Shown here: in pieces, positions 54,555-63,434 of the stretch
How the letters are laid out: each line of letters starts with the position of its first letter
How positions within the stretch are numbered: position 1 is the first letter of the stretch
Source of the DNA: Levilactobacillus suantsaii
Lineage (GTDB): Bacteria; Bacillota; Bacilli; Lactobacillales; Lactobacillaceae
Length of the DNA stretch: 64,000 nt
Direction: 5' to 3'
NCBI RefSeq assembly: GCF_004115745.1
Contig: NZ_QXIL01000002.1
Span: forward strand, 1-64,000
Made by a program: the position numbers and the translations under genes
The notes under the pieces: model-generated
The model's input: only the letters and a program-made list of their open reading frames with translations
Told to the model about the DNA's origin: nothing
The model's database searches: none

Positions 54555-56114
54555 TTATTTTGCATATTCAACTGACCGAACTTCCCGAATCACGGAAACT
54601 TTGACGTGGCCCGGATAATCCAGGTCACTTTCAATGCGTTTCTTGATGTCGCGGGCCAAGACCACGGCATCCGTATCGGAAATCTTCTCCGGCCGCACAA
54701 TGACCCGAACTTCCCGTCCCGCTTGAATGGCAAAGCTATGGTCGACCCCGTCAAATTCATTGGCGATGGTCTCCAGTTTGTCTAAGCGGTGAATGTAGCT
54801 TTCCAGGGAATCCGAACGTGCTCCCGGTCGGGTCGCAGAAATCGTATCCGCGGTCTCGACCAGTTCCGCAATCACAGATTGCGGAGCCGTCTGATCTGCT
54901 TGCGCCGCGATGGCGTTTACCACGGTCGAACTTTCCCGGTATTTCTTCGCCAGTTCCGTTCCGAGGGTGATAAATGAACTGTCATCTTCGTGCTCTGCAG
55001 CGCGGCCAATATCATGTAGTAATCCTGCACGTTTTGCTAACGTAACATCCTCACCGAGTTCAGCGGCCAAGACCCCAGTGATCTTCGCCACTTCAATAGA
55101 ATGGGCTAACGCATTTTGCCCGTGAGAAATCCGGAAATTCAAGCGACCCACGAGCTTGATCAGTTCGGGATGCATCGAATGAATTCCCAAATCAAAGGTT
55201 GCTTGCTCACCGAGTTCTCGGATACGTTCGCCGAGTTCCTTCTTCGCTTTGGCAACCATTTCTTCAATTCGTGCCGGATGAATCCGGCCATCTTGAATCA
55301 ACTTCTCTAGCGCGATCTTCGCGACTTCGCGCCGCAACGGATCAAATCCGCTCAAGACGACTGCCTCGGGCGTATCATCAATAATAAGATCAATTCCGGT
55401 CAGCGTTTCTAAGGTCCGAATATTACGACCCTCACGCCCAATGATTCGACCCTTCATGTCGTCGTTCGGCAACGTCACAACGGTAATCGTCGTTTCGGTC
55501 ACCATGTCGGCGGCACTGCGTTGAATCGCGGAGACGATTAAGTCCTTCGCGTTCGCTTCGGCCGTCTTGCGGGCAGTTTCTTCGCTCTCCTTGATCATTT
55601 TGGCACGTTCCCCGGCCAAAGTCGTTTTGGCTTCGGAAATAATCAGGTCCCGTGCGTCTTCCTGGGATAAGGCCGCAACGGATTCAACCGTTGCCTGCCG
55701 TTTTTCAATCAGTGAGTCTGCTTGTTGCTGCTTACGAGTTAAGTTCTGCTCTTCAGCACTCAGCTTTTTGTCCCGCCGGTTCAAAGCGTTTTCACGCTTC
55801 TCTAGTGAGTTATCTTTCCGGTCCAACGTCTCTTCACGCTGAATCAACCGATCCTCTTGTTTTTGAACTTCGGCTCGGCGTTGCTTGAGCTCCTGTTCAA
55901 CTTCCGCGCGGTACTTATGACTGTCCTCTTTAGCCCCTAACAGAGCCTCTTTAGTAGCCGTTTCAGCTTGTTTATGTGCCTCCGCTAATACACCCTTGGC
56001 CGTGTACTTTGCAGCGTCTAACTGTCGTTCGTGAACGGATTTCCGTAAATAATAACCACCCACGACACCAACAACGATAGCGATGATTGCGAGGATTATG
56101 CTTGGAACACTCAT
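54555..56114 (-). CDS. rny: Ribonuclease Y
   Basis: A 519-residue membrane-anchored endoribonuclease that starts bulk mRNA decay. An N-terminal membrane helix ([19 protein letters not shown], residues 5-23) is followed by a coiled coil (25-200), a KH domain with [15 protein letters not shown] (about 220-235) and an HD domain with [14 protein letters not shown] (about 367) and the C-terminal [20 protein letters not shown] lies 6 nt before the ATG. Its own promoter is visible. Confidence 0.97.
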   Translation of the reverse strand: MSVPSIILAIIAIVVGVVGGYYLRKSVHERQLDAAKYTAKGVLAEAHKQAETATKEALLGAKEDSHKYRAEVEQELKQRRAEVQKQEDRLIQREETLDRKDNSLEKRENALNRRDKKLSAEEQNLTRKQQQADSLIEKRQATVESVAALSQEDARDLIISEAKTTLAGERAKMIKESEETARKTAEANAKDLIVSAIQRSAADMVTETTITVVTLPNDDMKGRIIGREGRNIRTLETLTGIDLIIDDTPEAVVLSGFDPLRREVAKIALEKLIQDGRIHPARIEEMVAKAKKELGERIRELGEQATFDLGIHSMHPELIKLVGRLNFRISHGQNALAHSIEVAKITGVLAAELGEDVTLAKRAGLLHDIGRAAEHEDDSSFITLGTELAKKYRESSTVVNAIAAQADQTAPQSVIAELVETADTISATRPGARSDSLESYIHRLDKLETIANEFDGVDHSFAIQAGREVRVIVRPEKISDTDAVVLARDIKKRIESDLDYPGHVKVSVIREVRSVEYAK

Positions 56115-56196
56115 GATTCCACCTCCGCATCATCAAAAATGACTAATTAAAAATCAGACTTTTTAAGATGTTTATATGATAACTGACACAAACTTA

Positions 56197-56225
56197 ATTT
56201 TAATAGTTGCTAGGGGGCCTGTCAA
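56197..56225 (-). promoter_or_regulatory. Promoter of rny
   Basis: On the minus strand TTGACA (56220-56225) and TAAAAT (56197-56202) are 17 bp apart; the leader would be about 75 nt. Confidence 0.78.
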
Positions 56226-56309
56226 CTAAACTCACCAGAAACCCCGACTAAGTTCAAAAATCAGTTCAAGCCGCATGGCTTCACGGTAGACGAGCAATTG
56301 CCGGCTTAC

Positions 56310-56352
56310 AAAAAACGCTCAGCCAGTGGTCATTCCATTGGCTGAGCGTTTC
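56310..56352 (-). terminator. Terminator of recA
   Basis: On the minus strand AACGCTCAGCCA pairs with TGGCTGAGCGTT around ATGGAATGACCAC and is followed by TTTTG. Confidence 0.92.
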
Positions 56353-56373
56353 TCAAATCGTTTCGTCAGTTAG

Positions 56374-57537
56374 TTATTTGGTTGAATGGGGTTGAATCAC
56401 CGTCGCACCAGGCGTTGTATCCGGTTTGGCTGTCCCCTTAGTCGCAGCTGCTTTATCGGCTGTCTTGGTTGCCGACTTTGTTGACTTAGCGTCGTCCTTG
56501 GTCTTTGCCTTGGACTTGCCCGCTGCTTCATCGTCATTGGCGTCTTCATCAGCCACCCCGTAGGCCTTACGAACCCGTTGGTTGACCTCAGCCATCATGT
56601 CCGGGTGGTCCGCTAAATACTGCTTAGCGTTCTCGCGGCCTTGACCAATCCGGTCTTCACCGTAAGAATACCAGGACCCACTCTTGTCCACGATGTCCTT
56701 TTCGACCGCCATGTCGAGCAATTCACCCGTCTGGGAAATTCCTTGGCCATACATGATGTCGACCTCGGCTTTCTTAAACGGCGGCGCAACCTTGTTCTTC
56801 ACGACCTTGATCCGGGTCCGGTTCCCAATCACGTCCGTGCCGTTCTTGATCTGTTCGGCCCGCCGAATCTCCAGGCGAATCGTCGAATAGAACTTCAAAG
56901 CCCGACCACCGGGCGTAACTTCTGGGTTCCCAAACATGACCCCAACTTTTTCCCGAATCTGGTTGATAAAGAGGGCAATGGTCTTGGTCTTGTTGATGGT
57001 CCCGGATAGTTTCCGGAGTGCTTGGGACATCAACCGGGCCTGTAACCCCACGTGGGCGTCACCCATTTCGCCTTCGATTTCAGCCCGTGGAACCAGGGCT
57101 GCCACGGAGTCAATGACCACGATGTCGACCGCTCCCGAAGAAATCAGCGCATCCGTAATCTGTAACCCTTGTTCTCCGGTATCCGGTTGAGACAGCAAGA
57201 GATTGTCAATATCTACCCCGAGAGCCGTCGCATAGGCGGGATCCAAGGCATTTTCGGCATCGATGTAGGCCGCCGTACCGCCGCGCTTTTGCACTTCGGC
57301 TACCGCGTGTAAGGCAACGGTCGTTTTCCCAGATGATTCAGGACCGTAAATCTCAACGATTCGGCCCCGTGGGTAACCCCCGACACCTAAGGCCACGTCC
57401 AAAGCCAACGAGCCAGATGGCACCGTCAAGACTTGTGTCTTGGCATCGTCACCCATCCGCATGATGGAGCCCTTACCGAAATCTTTTTCGATCTTCTTCA
57501 GCGCTTTATCTAACGCCGCTTGTCGTTCGTCAGCCAT
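56374..57537 (-). CDS. recA: Recombinase RecA
   Basis: A 387-residue RecA. Walker [10 protein letters not shown] is at residues 65-73, Walker [10 protein letters not shown] near 140, with loop 2 ([20 protein letters not shown]) and the ATP-cap [18 protein letters not shown]. The last 50 residues are a Lys/Ala/Thr/Asp-rich tail longer than in Bacillus. It drives homologous recombination and LexA cleavage. GGAGG lies 6 nt before the ATG. A promoter and LexA-type box lie in the cinA-recA gap. Confidence 0.98.
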   Translation of the reverse strand: MADERQAALDKALKKIEKDFGKGSIMRMGDDAKTQVLTVPSGSLALDVALGVGGYPRGRIVEIYGPESSGKTTVALHAVAEVQKRGGTAAYIDAENALDPAYATALGVDIDNLLLSQPDTGEQGLQITDALISSGAVDIVVIDSVAALVPRAEIEGEMGDAHVGLQARLMSQALRKLSGTINKTKTIALFINQIREKVGVMFGNPEVTPGGRALKFYSTIRLEIRRAEQIKNGTDVIGNRTRIKVVKNKVAPPFKKAEVDIMYGQGISQTGELLDMAVEKDIVDKSGSWYSYGEDRIGQGRENAKQYLADHPDMMAEVNQRVRKAYGVADEDANDDEAAGKSKAKTKDDAKSTKSATKTADKAAATKGTAKPDTTPGATVIQPHSTK

Positions 57538-57576
57538 TCAAATCCTCCTTTAATCGCTCTTAAACATTCAAGTAAT

Positions 57577-57605
57577 ACTATACCGGCATTAGGGACAAAA
57601 TGCAA
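57577..57605 (-). promoter_or_regulatory. Promoter of recA
   Basis: On the minus strand TTGCAT (57600-57605) and TATAGT (57577-57582) are 17 bp apart, about 40 bp before the recA start. Confidence 0.75.
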
Positions 57606-57614
57606 GCAAAACCA

Positions 57615-57626
57615 GAACAAAAGTTC
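57615..57626 (-). promoter_or_regulatory. Candidate LexA (SOS) box of recA
   Basis: GAACTTTTGTTC on the minus strand matches the GAAC-N4-GTTC core of Gram-positive LexA boxes. It lies 9 bp upstream of the recA -35 and next to the cinA stop codon. Confidence 0.6.
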
Positions 57627-57629
57627 CCC

Positions 57630-58883
57630 TTATTTTGCTGCCGGGATCAGTCGCCGTAACCAATCTAAACCGGTCAAAACCGATCGCATCCGGATGTCTC
57701 CGCGGGTGCCCGCAAAGTGCATCAATTTGGCCTGGGGAGCCTGTCCCCGTTGGGCTAACCCTAACCAAACGGTTCCCGCTGGTTGCCCTTCGAGGCTATC
57801 GGGACCCGCAACACCGGTGAAACTAAGGGCTAAGTCCGTGTCGAGCAACTTCCGCGACCGTTCGGCCATTTCCTTAGCTGTGGCTTCACTAACGACCCCG
57901 TCATTATCGATAATCCGTTGCGGAATCCCCAACAAGTCGTGTTTGGCCCGGTTGGCGTAGGTCACGAATCCTCCGGGAAAGACAGCCGACACCCCGGGAA
58001 TCGATCCGATAGTACTCTGGAATTCACCAGCCGTTAAGCTTTCGGCACCGGTAATCGTCAGATGCTGGTCGATCAATCGCTGAACCACCACGTTGGCTAA
58101 ACTATTGTCGTCGCCGTACCCATACAGGTAGTCACCGACTCGTTCCTTGATGGTGGCCGTCATTTGGTCGAGCAACGTCTGCGCTTCAGCACTTCCCGTA
58201 GTGCTGGCCGTCAAACGCAACGTTACCTCGTTGCGCTTGGCGTAGGAGGCAATAGTCGGATTAGTCTGGTGCTCGATGAGGTCGCCCAACTTAGTGGTCA
58301 GCTGACTCTCCCCGATACCAAAGAAACGGAGGACCCGCGACGTTAGGTATTCGTGGCGTTGGTAAGCCGCTCGTAACGCTGGCACGGCTTCGTGCGTCAT
58401 CATCGGTTGCATCTCACTTGGTGGACCGGGCAACAGTAACATGTCGGCCTCGTCATCCGGAGCCTGGTAAAAGGCCCCCACGGCCATCCCCGTACTGTTC
58501 TTCAGGGGTTGACTCCCTGCTAGATACAGTGCTTGAAGGCGATTGTTCGGCGTCAAGGGTTTACCAGTCGTCGCAAAGTGGTTTTTAATCTTCGTCATGG
58601 CCGCTTCGTTTTCAACTAGCTTCACGCCCAGCAAGTGGGCAACAGTCTGTTTGGTCAAATCATCTTTCGTGGGACCCAAGCCACCACTGATGACGACTAA
58701 ATCACTGCGCGAACGTGCCTGTTTCACCACACCGGTCAACCGGTCCGCATTATCGCCGACTAGGGAATGATAATAGACCTCAATCCCGGCTCCTGCCAGT
58801 TCACGGGCAATGAACGCCGAATTAGTATCGACGACCTGCCCTAATAAAATTTCCGTTCCCACTGCAATAATCTCTGCTTGCAT
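57630..58883 (-). CDS. cinA: CinA, competence/damage-inducible protein (nicotinamide nucleotide amidase)
   Basis: A 417-residue two-domain protein: an N-terminal MoaB/MogA-like pyrophosphatase domain (IAVGTEILLGQVVDTNSAFI, SGGLGPTKDD) and a C-terminal PncC amidase domain (TGAESLTAGEFQSTIG, VFPGGFVTYAN, LSFTGVAGPD). It recycles NMN and is linked to RecA during competence in streptococci. ATG 58883 lies 7 nt after AGGAGG. It precedes recA by 92 nt and follows pgsA, as in Bacillus. Confidence 0.95.
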   Translation of the reverse strand: MQAEIIAVGTEILLGQVVDTNSAFIARELAGAGIEVYYHSLVGDNADRLTGVVKQARSRSDLVVISGGLGPTKDDLTKQTVAHLLGVKLVENEAAMTKIKNHFATTGKPLTPNNRLQALYLAGSQPLKNSTGMAVGAFYQAPDDEADMLLLPGPPSEMQPMMTHEAVPALRAAYQRHEYLTSRVLRFFGIGESQLTTKLGDLIEHQTNPTIASYAKRNEVTLRLTASTTGSAEAQTLLDQMTATIKERVGDYLYGYGDDNSLANVVVQRLIDQHLTITGAESLTAGEFQSTIGSIPGVSAVFPGGFVTYANRAKHDLLGIPQRIIDNDGVVSEATAKEMAERSRKLLDTDLALSFTGVAGPDSLEGQPAGTVWLGLAQRGQAPQAKLMHFAGTRGDIRMRSVLTGLDWLRRLIPAAK

Positions 58884-58944
58884 GGTCACCCCTCCTAAAC
58901 AATCTTAGTAAGCTCCGTTAAGCGTAACATTCTTTTTTCTGACC

Positions 58945-58992
58945 GCGCCAAAAATGAGTCTGAGAATTCTCAGACTCATTTCGAATTGGCGC
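58945..58992 (-). terminator. Palindromic terminator between pgsA and cinA
   Basis: A 30-bp perfect palindrome (58952-58981, centred on GAATTC) is framed by GCGCCA / TGGCGC. On the minus strand the inner stem is followed by TTTTT. It could also act on the other strand. Confidence 0.75.
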
Positions 58993-59023
58993 AGTCCACC
59001 GAGAAATCGGTCCCGGTGCACCG

Positions 59024-59611
59024 CTATTCTGCGGAAGAGTCCGCAAAAACTTCCCGGTTCTGCACGAAGTAGTCGATTCCCGAGTAAATCGTGAAGAACA
59101 GGCAAATATAAAAGAAAATTAACGCCATGGGAATATTCAATGTACTGAACCCAATGTTGTTCAGCAACAGCAAGATAATCCCAACCATTTGCGTCGTGGT
59201 CTTGATCTTACCCGGCCAAGCCGCCGCTAAAACGCGACCGCCAGTCTCCACGACGATTAACCGTAAGCCGGTCACGGCAAGTTCTCGGCAGACGATGATG
59301 GCCACGCCCCAAGCCGGGACGGCACCCATCGCGACCAACAGAATAAAGGCCGTCATCACAATCATCTTATCCGCCAACGGGTCAGCGAACTTCCCAAAGT
59401 TCGTCACCAGGTGTTGACGCCGGGCAATCTGCCCGTCCAAAAAATCCGTGATTGACGCCGCCGCAAAGATCAGCGCCCCCCACACTTGAGTCACCGGAAT
59501 GGTGGTCCCCAACCACGTTACCGTTCCCCAATTAAGGGGCAACACTAGGATTAACAAGAAAATGGGAATCATAATGATTCGTATTAAGGTCAAACGATTT
59601 GGAACGTTCAC
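59024..59611 (-). CDS. pgsA: CDP-diacylglycerol-glycerol-3-phosphate 3-phosphatidyltransferase
   Basis: A 195-residue integral membrane enzyme that makes phosphatidylglycerol phosphate. The CDP-alcohol phosphotransferase motif Dx2DGx2ARx8Gx3Dx3D is complete (DFLDGQIARR then FGKFADPLAD, about 59-83), with several membrane helices. The start is GTG 59611, 8 nt after GGAGG. Its product is the substrate of the PgpA-like phosphatase at 2063. Position between ymfM/rodZ and cinA is canonical. Confidence 0.97.
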   Translation of the reverse strand: MNVPNRLTLIRIIMIPIFLLILVLPLNWGTVTWLGTTIPVTQVWGALIFAAASITDFLDGQIARRQHLVTNFGKFADPLADKMIVMTAFILLVAMGAVPAWGVAIIVCRELAVTGLRLIVVETGGRVLAAAWPGKIKTTTQMVGIILLLLNNIGFSTLNIPMALIFFYICLFFTIYSGIDYFVQNREVFADSSAE

Positions 59612-59644
59612 AACCTATTCCTCCTTTAGCTCACTCACTGACAC

Positions 59645-59681
59645 AAAAAAAGCGTCCCGGTCGTCAACGGACCGACCCGCT
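59645..59681 (-). terminator. Terminator after the rodZ-like gene
   Basis: On the minus strand GCGGGTCGGTC pairs with GACCGGGACGC and is followed by seven T. Confidence 0.88.
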
Positions 59682-59693
59682 CCCCCCTGTGCA

Positions 59694-60635
59694 TTATTTG
59701 AATTTCAACGTCACGTCTTGAACTTGCGTACTATTGGTGCTGGAACTACTGCTGGTCGTGGCCCCAGTCGTGCTCGAACTACTGCTCGAGGCTGAACTGG
59801 TACTCGTGGCCGAATTAAAGTTAAACTTCTTACCATTCAACGTGACCGTTGTGACTGGTGCGTTTCCGAACTTAAAGGTCACACTCGATGCTGAGCTGGG
59901 AATCGTCAGCGTGTGTGTGGTCGATGACGACAACGTCCCTTGCCAAGTCGTAGACCCCCCAACTGAAACGGCAATCCAACTGCTCCCAGTTGCCGACAAC
60001 TTAACGGTCCGCTTACTTGGCGCGTTCTTCAGTTCCCAAGTCGACCCGGACGACGTTGAGCTCAGTTGCTTAAAGCTCGCCGTTGCGGCCTTCTTTTTCG
60101 ATGATGACTTCTTCGACGACGACTGGCTACTGGACGAGCTACTGCTGGATGAACTGCTCCCTGAGACGCTCACGGCGCTGCTGTCCACGTTTTGCTTTTC
60201 CGTCGAGTGACCACTTTTAGCCGCCGCGACCCAGATGCCAACCAATACTAACAGGACCACAATCACGATCCCGGTAATCGGAATGATCCGCCGCATCTTT
60301 AAGTAGCGATCGTCATCCTTGCGTTGCTGTGAACGGGTCTCTGGATTACTTTCGTTGACCTTGTCCGCGTATTCTTGAGTCTGGGTACTTGGTAACGCAC
60401 TGTCGAACTGTTTAAGGAGTTCGGCACCGTCTAAATCAACCATGTCCGCGTATTGCTTGATGAAGGCCCGCACGTAGAAATCCCCCGGAAGTTCATCGAA
60501 TTGCTGGTCCTCGATGGCAATCAAGTACCGTTTTTGAATCTTGGTTGCCTGTTGTAAGTCGTCCAACGTGAACCCTTTGGCAATCCGCGCGTCCTTCAGC
60601 GTTTTTCCCAGTGTAATTTTGTTGTTCTCGCTCAT
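59694..60635 (-). CDS. RodZ/YmfM-like membrane protein with helix-turn-helix and Ser-rich linker
   Basis: A 313-residue protein. The cytoplasmic N-terminus is a Cro/C1-type helix-turn-helix (LGKTLKDARIAKGFTLDDLQ, residues 9-28, then YLIAIEDQQFDELPGDFYVRAF), with one membrane helix near 120-140. Outside, a Ser/Lys tract (about 155-185, eleven serines in a row) leads to a DUF4115-like beta domain and a Ser/Thr-rich end. RodZ links MreB to cell-wall synthesis. ATG 60635 lies 7 nt after GGAGAG. It is followed by a terminator before pgsA. Confidence 0.88.
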   Translation of the reverse strand: MSENNKITLGKTLKDARIAKGFTLDDLQQATKIQKRYLIAIEDQQFDELPGDFYVRAFIKQYADMVDLDGAELLKQFDSALPSTQTQEYADKVNESNPETRSQQRKDDDRYLKMRRIIPITGIVIVVLLVLVGIWVAAAKSGHSTEKQNVDSSAVSVSGSSSSSSSSSSSQSSSKKSSSKKKAATASFKQLSSTSSGSTWELKNAPSKRTVKLSATGSSWIAVSVGGSTTWQGTLSSSTTHTLTIPSSASSVTFKFGNAPVTTVTLNGKKFNFNSATSTSSASSSSSSTTGATTSSSSSTNSTQVQDVTLKFK

Positions 60636-60673
60636 GTTTAAACTCTCCATTTAATTTCAGTATTCTCTATTGC

Positions 60674-60679
60674 AGTATA
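60674..60679 (-). promoter_or_regulatory. Extended -10 promoter of the rodZ-like gene
   Basis: TGCTATACT on the minus strand is an extended -10 about 40 bp before the start codon. Confidence 0.5.
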
Positions 60680-60737
60680 GCATAGGCTTCCCCAGATTTT
60701 CAGCGTTAGCGGTCAGAATCCCGGATTTAACGCTTTC

Positions 60738-62033
60738 TTAACCCTTCGGCAGGATGGTCGCGACGGTTGATTGACTCTGCGCAAAGAACGCCGTGGCGAG
60801 TGTTTCCGGGTCCTCGAAGCGTAAGGCCTCCAGGATGGCTAATTCATCGAACAAAGTCGACCCCGCAAATAGCGGCCCTGAATATTGATTGGCGATGGCT
60901 TCCGGCGAATTGATAGCGCCAATCAACCGGCCAATCGCTTCCCGTTTGACCAGATCAAACTGAGGTTGAGCGGCTTGTAACTGTTGCGGGACAGCCGCCA
61001 AGATGGCCTGCATTTCCGCAACGAACAGCTCCGGTTGGTCGGTATCCGTTGCCAGTTGCCCGAAGTGTGCCCCTCGTTGCGTCACGAAATCGTACCCAAA
61101 GCTATCATCAATCACGTTAGCATCGTACAAGCGTAAGTAATTATCACTGGTATCGTTGAACAGCAAATCAAAGGCTAACGAGACAGCCACGTTATACCGC
61201 AAGCCTTCACGACCAGTCGGGACGGTATCGTAGCCTCGCAGACCCAAGCTAACCTTAGGCCGAACAACGGTCAATGACTTGGTCGTGTGGGCCACGACCT
61301 GATCAGGAGCCGTTTGTGGGCTGGCGATGCGCTTAAGTGGTGTGACTGGAGCAAAAGTCTTGCGGGCCTGATTAGCCTCAATCCACGCTAACGTTTGCTC
61401 AGGATCCAAATCCCCCACCACAACTAAATCCATATTGCTGGGGTGATAAAAGGTCTGGTAAGCCGCGTATAGATTATCTGCCGTGATTTTATCGATGGAA
61501 TCAACCGTCCCGGCAATGTCGATATGCAACGGCTCTTTAGGATAAAGATTACCAATCATCCCGAAATAACTCTGCCAGCCTGGGTCAACATCGTACATTT
61601 GAATTTCCTGGCCGATGATGCCCTTTTCCTTGTTGACTGTGGCCGGCGTGAAGTATGGATCCTGCACGAAATCTAACAGGATCTCCAAATTAGCTCGCAG
61701 CTGACTCGTGGTCGCAAAGAGGTAACTGGTCTGGGTGAAGCTGGTAAAGGCGTTGGCACTGGCACCGTACTTTCCGAACAGGTCAAACGCATCGTGATCT
61801 TGTTTTTCAAAGAGCTTATGTTCCAAAAAGTGGGCAATCCCATCCGGAAAGCGGACCGGTTCAGTCTGGCCACGTGGTACGAAATGGTTATCAACGGAGC
61901 CGTAATCGGTCGTCATAATCGCAAAAGTCTTGTGGAACCCCTGCTTAGGTACCAAGACCACCTTCAAGCCGTTGGCTAAAGTGGTCCGGTAAACGGCCTC
62001 TCCTAACCGGGCATAGGTTTGTTTAGTCAGCAT
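60738..62033 (-). CDS. ymfH: M16-family peptidase-like protein YmfH/YfmH
   Basis: A 431-residue M16 zinc-peptidase-like protein with the inverted zinc motif HFLEH (about residue 68, AHFLEHKLF) and a distal Glu region. The Bacillus homologue is required for 5-aminopentanol modification of EF-P; that role is inferred from the family. The start is ATG 62033, 6 nt after GGAGGTG; the ATG 15 nt upstream is inside that site. It follows ymfF, whose full-length frame would run 11 nt into it. Confidence 0.9.
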   Translation of the reverse strand: MLTKQTYARLGEAVYRTTLANGLKVVLVPKQGFHKTFAIMTTDYGSVDNHFVPRGQTEPVRFPDGIAHFLEHKLFEKQDHDAFDLFGKYGASANAFTSFTQTSYLFATTSQLRANLEILLDFVQDPYFTPATVNKEKGIIGQEIQMYDVDPGWQSYFGMIGNLYPKEPLHIDIAGTVDSIDKITADNLYAAYQTFYHPSNMDLVVVGDLDPEQTLAWIEANQARKTFAPVTPLKRIASPQTAPDQVVAHTTKSLTVVRPKVSLGLRGYDTVPTGREGLRYNVAVSLAFDLLFNDTSDNYLRLYDANVIDDSFGYDFVTQRGAHFGQLATDTDQPELFVAEMQAILAAVPQQLQAAQPQFDLVKREAIGRLIGAINSPEAIANQYSGPLFAGSTLFDELAILEALRFEDPETLATAFFAQSQSTVATILPKG

Positions 62034-63303
62034 TATGTGCACCTCCATGTAAGCAGTAGGTCGCTTGCAGCGTGACCTGTTGGGCGACCCGTTGCACGTC
62101 GGCTACCGTGACTGCCGCTAAAGCTTGACGTCATTGGTCTAGTGACGTCGTAACCTGCGTCAACTGGGCGTTAAGGCGGCCATTCAACAATCGTTGCGGG
62201 CTATCCAGGATGGTCAACCGCGCATTCAACAGACTGGCCTTGACTTCCGCCAGCTGATTGCCCGGAATCTCACCACGCTGTAAGACCGCAACTTGGTCCG
62301 CAATGATGGCTAGCACCCGTTGCTGGTTTTCGGCTTGGATTCCCGTTTGCACACTGATGGTTCCCGTATAGGGATTGTAACTGCTGCTGGCGTAGTAAGC
62401 TAGACTCGCCTTTTCTCGCACCGTTGTGAACAATAACGAGAGCGGCGTGCCACCGAAGAGGGCGTTAAAGACCACGGTCGCCATGAAGTCCGCGCTGTTG
62501 CGGTAAACCGGTACCCGGTAAGCCAAGTTCAACTTAGCTTGCGTGACGGGTGCCCAATCATCACCAGCCTGGACCGTCGTACGGGGTTGCCAGTGATAGT
62601 ACGGCAGCTCCGCCTGGGTGGACCGTTCGGCTAATGGCCAGGTCGCCAGGGCCGCTTGGGCCCGGTCGGCCGTCACGTCACCAATAATGGCCACGTGAAC
62701 AGCGTCGTGGGCCAACATGTCGTGGTACGTGGCTAAGATATCCGCAGCCGTCAGTTGGCCTAAAGTCGTGATGTCGCCTAACGCACTCATTGCCTGGGTT
62801 GGTTGCCCAGCAAACAACAATTCCTGCAAACGACGGTTAGCCAGATACTGTTTATCGTCGTCTAGCGACTTGATGGCCGTCAACAAGTTTTGGCGTTGCT
62901 GAGTGAACGTGGTCGGGTCGAACTGTCCGTGGGGCAATAACGGCTCAAACAAAACTGCCTTTAAAAAGGCCATCCCCCGTTCAAAGAGCGGTGTGGTGTC
63001 CGGGTAGTCGGCGAGATACTGCTCATCGACCACCGAGCAGGTCAACCGAACGATGTGTTGGGTGCCCGCCTTCAAGACTGAGATGCCAAAGTTGGCGCCG
63101 TACATCGCCGAAAGCTGTCGGGCCAAAGCCGTTTGGGTGGGATACGCCGCGGTGCTGGTCTCTAAGACCTGGGCCATCAAGGCACGTGCCGTAATCGCTG
63201 TGGCTTTCAGCGGCGTCACAAAATCTACCTTGATGCCAATGGTTTTGAATTGTTTCGTGGGTAACAGGTCCAAAGTTACCCCGTTTTGACTGCGTAACTG
63301 CAC
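62023..63303 (-). pseudogene. ymfF: M16-like protein YmfF/YfmF, interrupted by an in-frame TGA
   Basis: An M16-family partner protein lacking the HxxEH motif (it has no zinc site in the N-terminal part), as usual for YmfF. The frame from GTG 63303 (9 nt after AGGAGG) meets TGA at 62131-62133 after 390 residues. Reading on in the same frame gives RQALAAVTVADVQRVAQQV and ends at a TAA (62023-62025) overlapping the ymfH start by 11 nt, the expected layout. So about 35 C-terminal residues are lost, probably by a TGG-to-TGA change. A shortened protein of 390 residues would still be made. Confidence 0.8.
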
Positions 63304-63384
63304 ACGCAACTGCCTCCTTAGCTAATTCCTAACGGTGTTTAATGATAAGGGAAGTGCCGGCTAAATACAAGCTAGTCGGCAATC

Positions 63385-63418
63385 AAAAAAACGGGCTGAC
63401 CTGCGCCAGAACCCGGTT
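63385..63418 (-). terminator. Terminator of the amino acid binding protein gene
   Basis: On the minus strand ACCGGGTTCTGG can pair with CAGGTCAGCCCGT and is followed by TTTTTTTG. Confidence 0.75.
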
Positions 63419-63434
63419 TGATTTCATCCAATGG

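Noticed and set aside
59734-60210. Open frame of 158 codons on the plus strand rich in Leu, Glu and Val
   Set aside because: It is the antisense of the Ser-rich region of the RodZ-like gene; the composition is explained by reading serine codons backwards.
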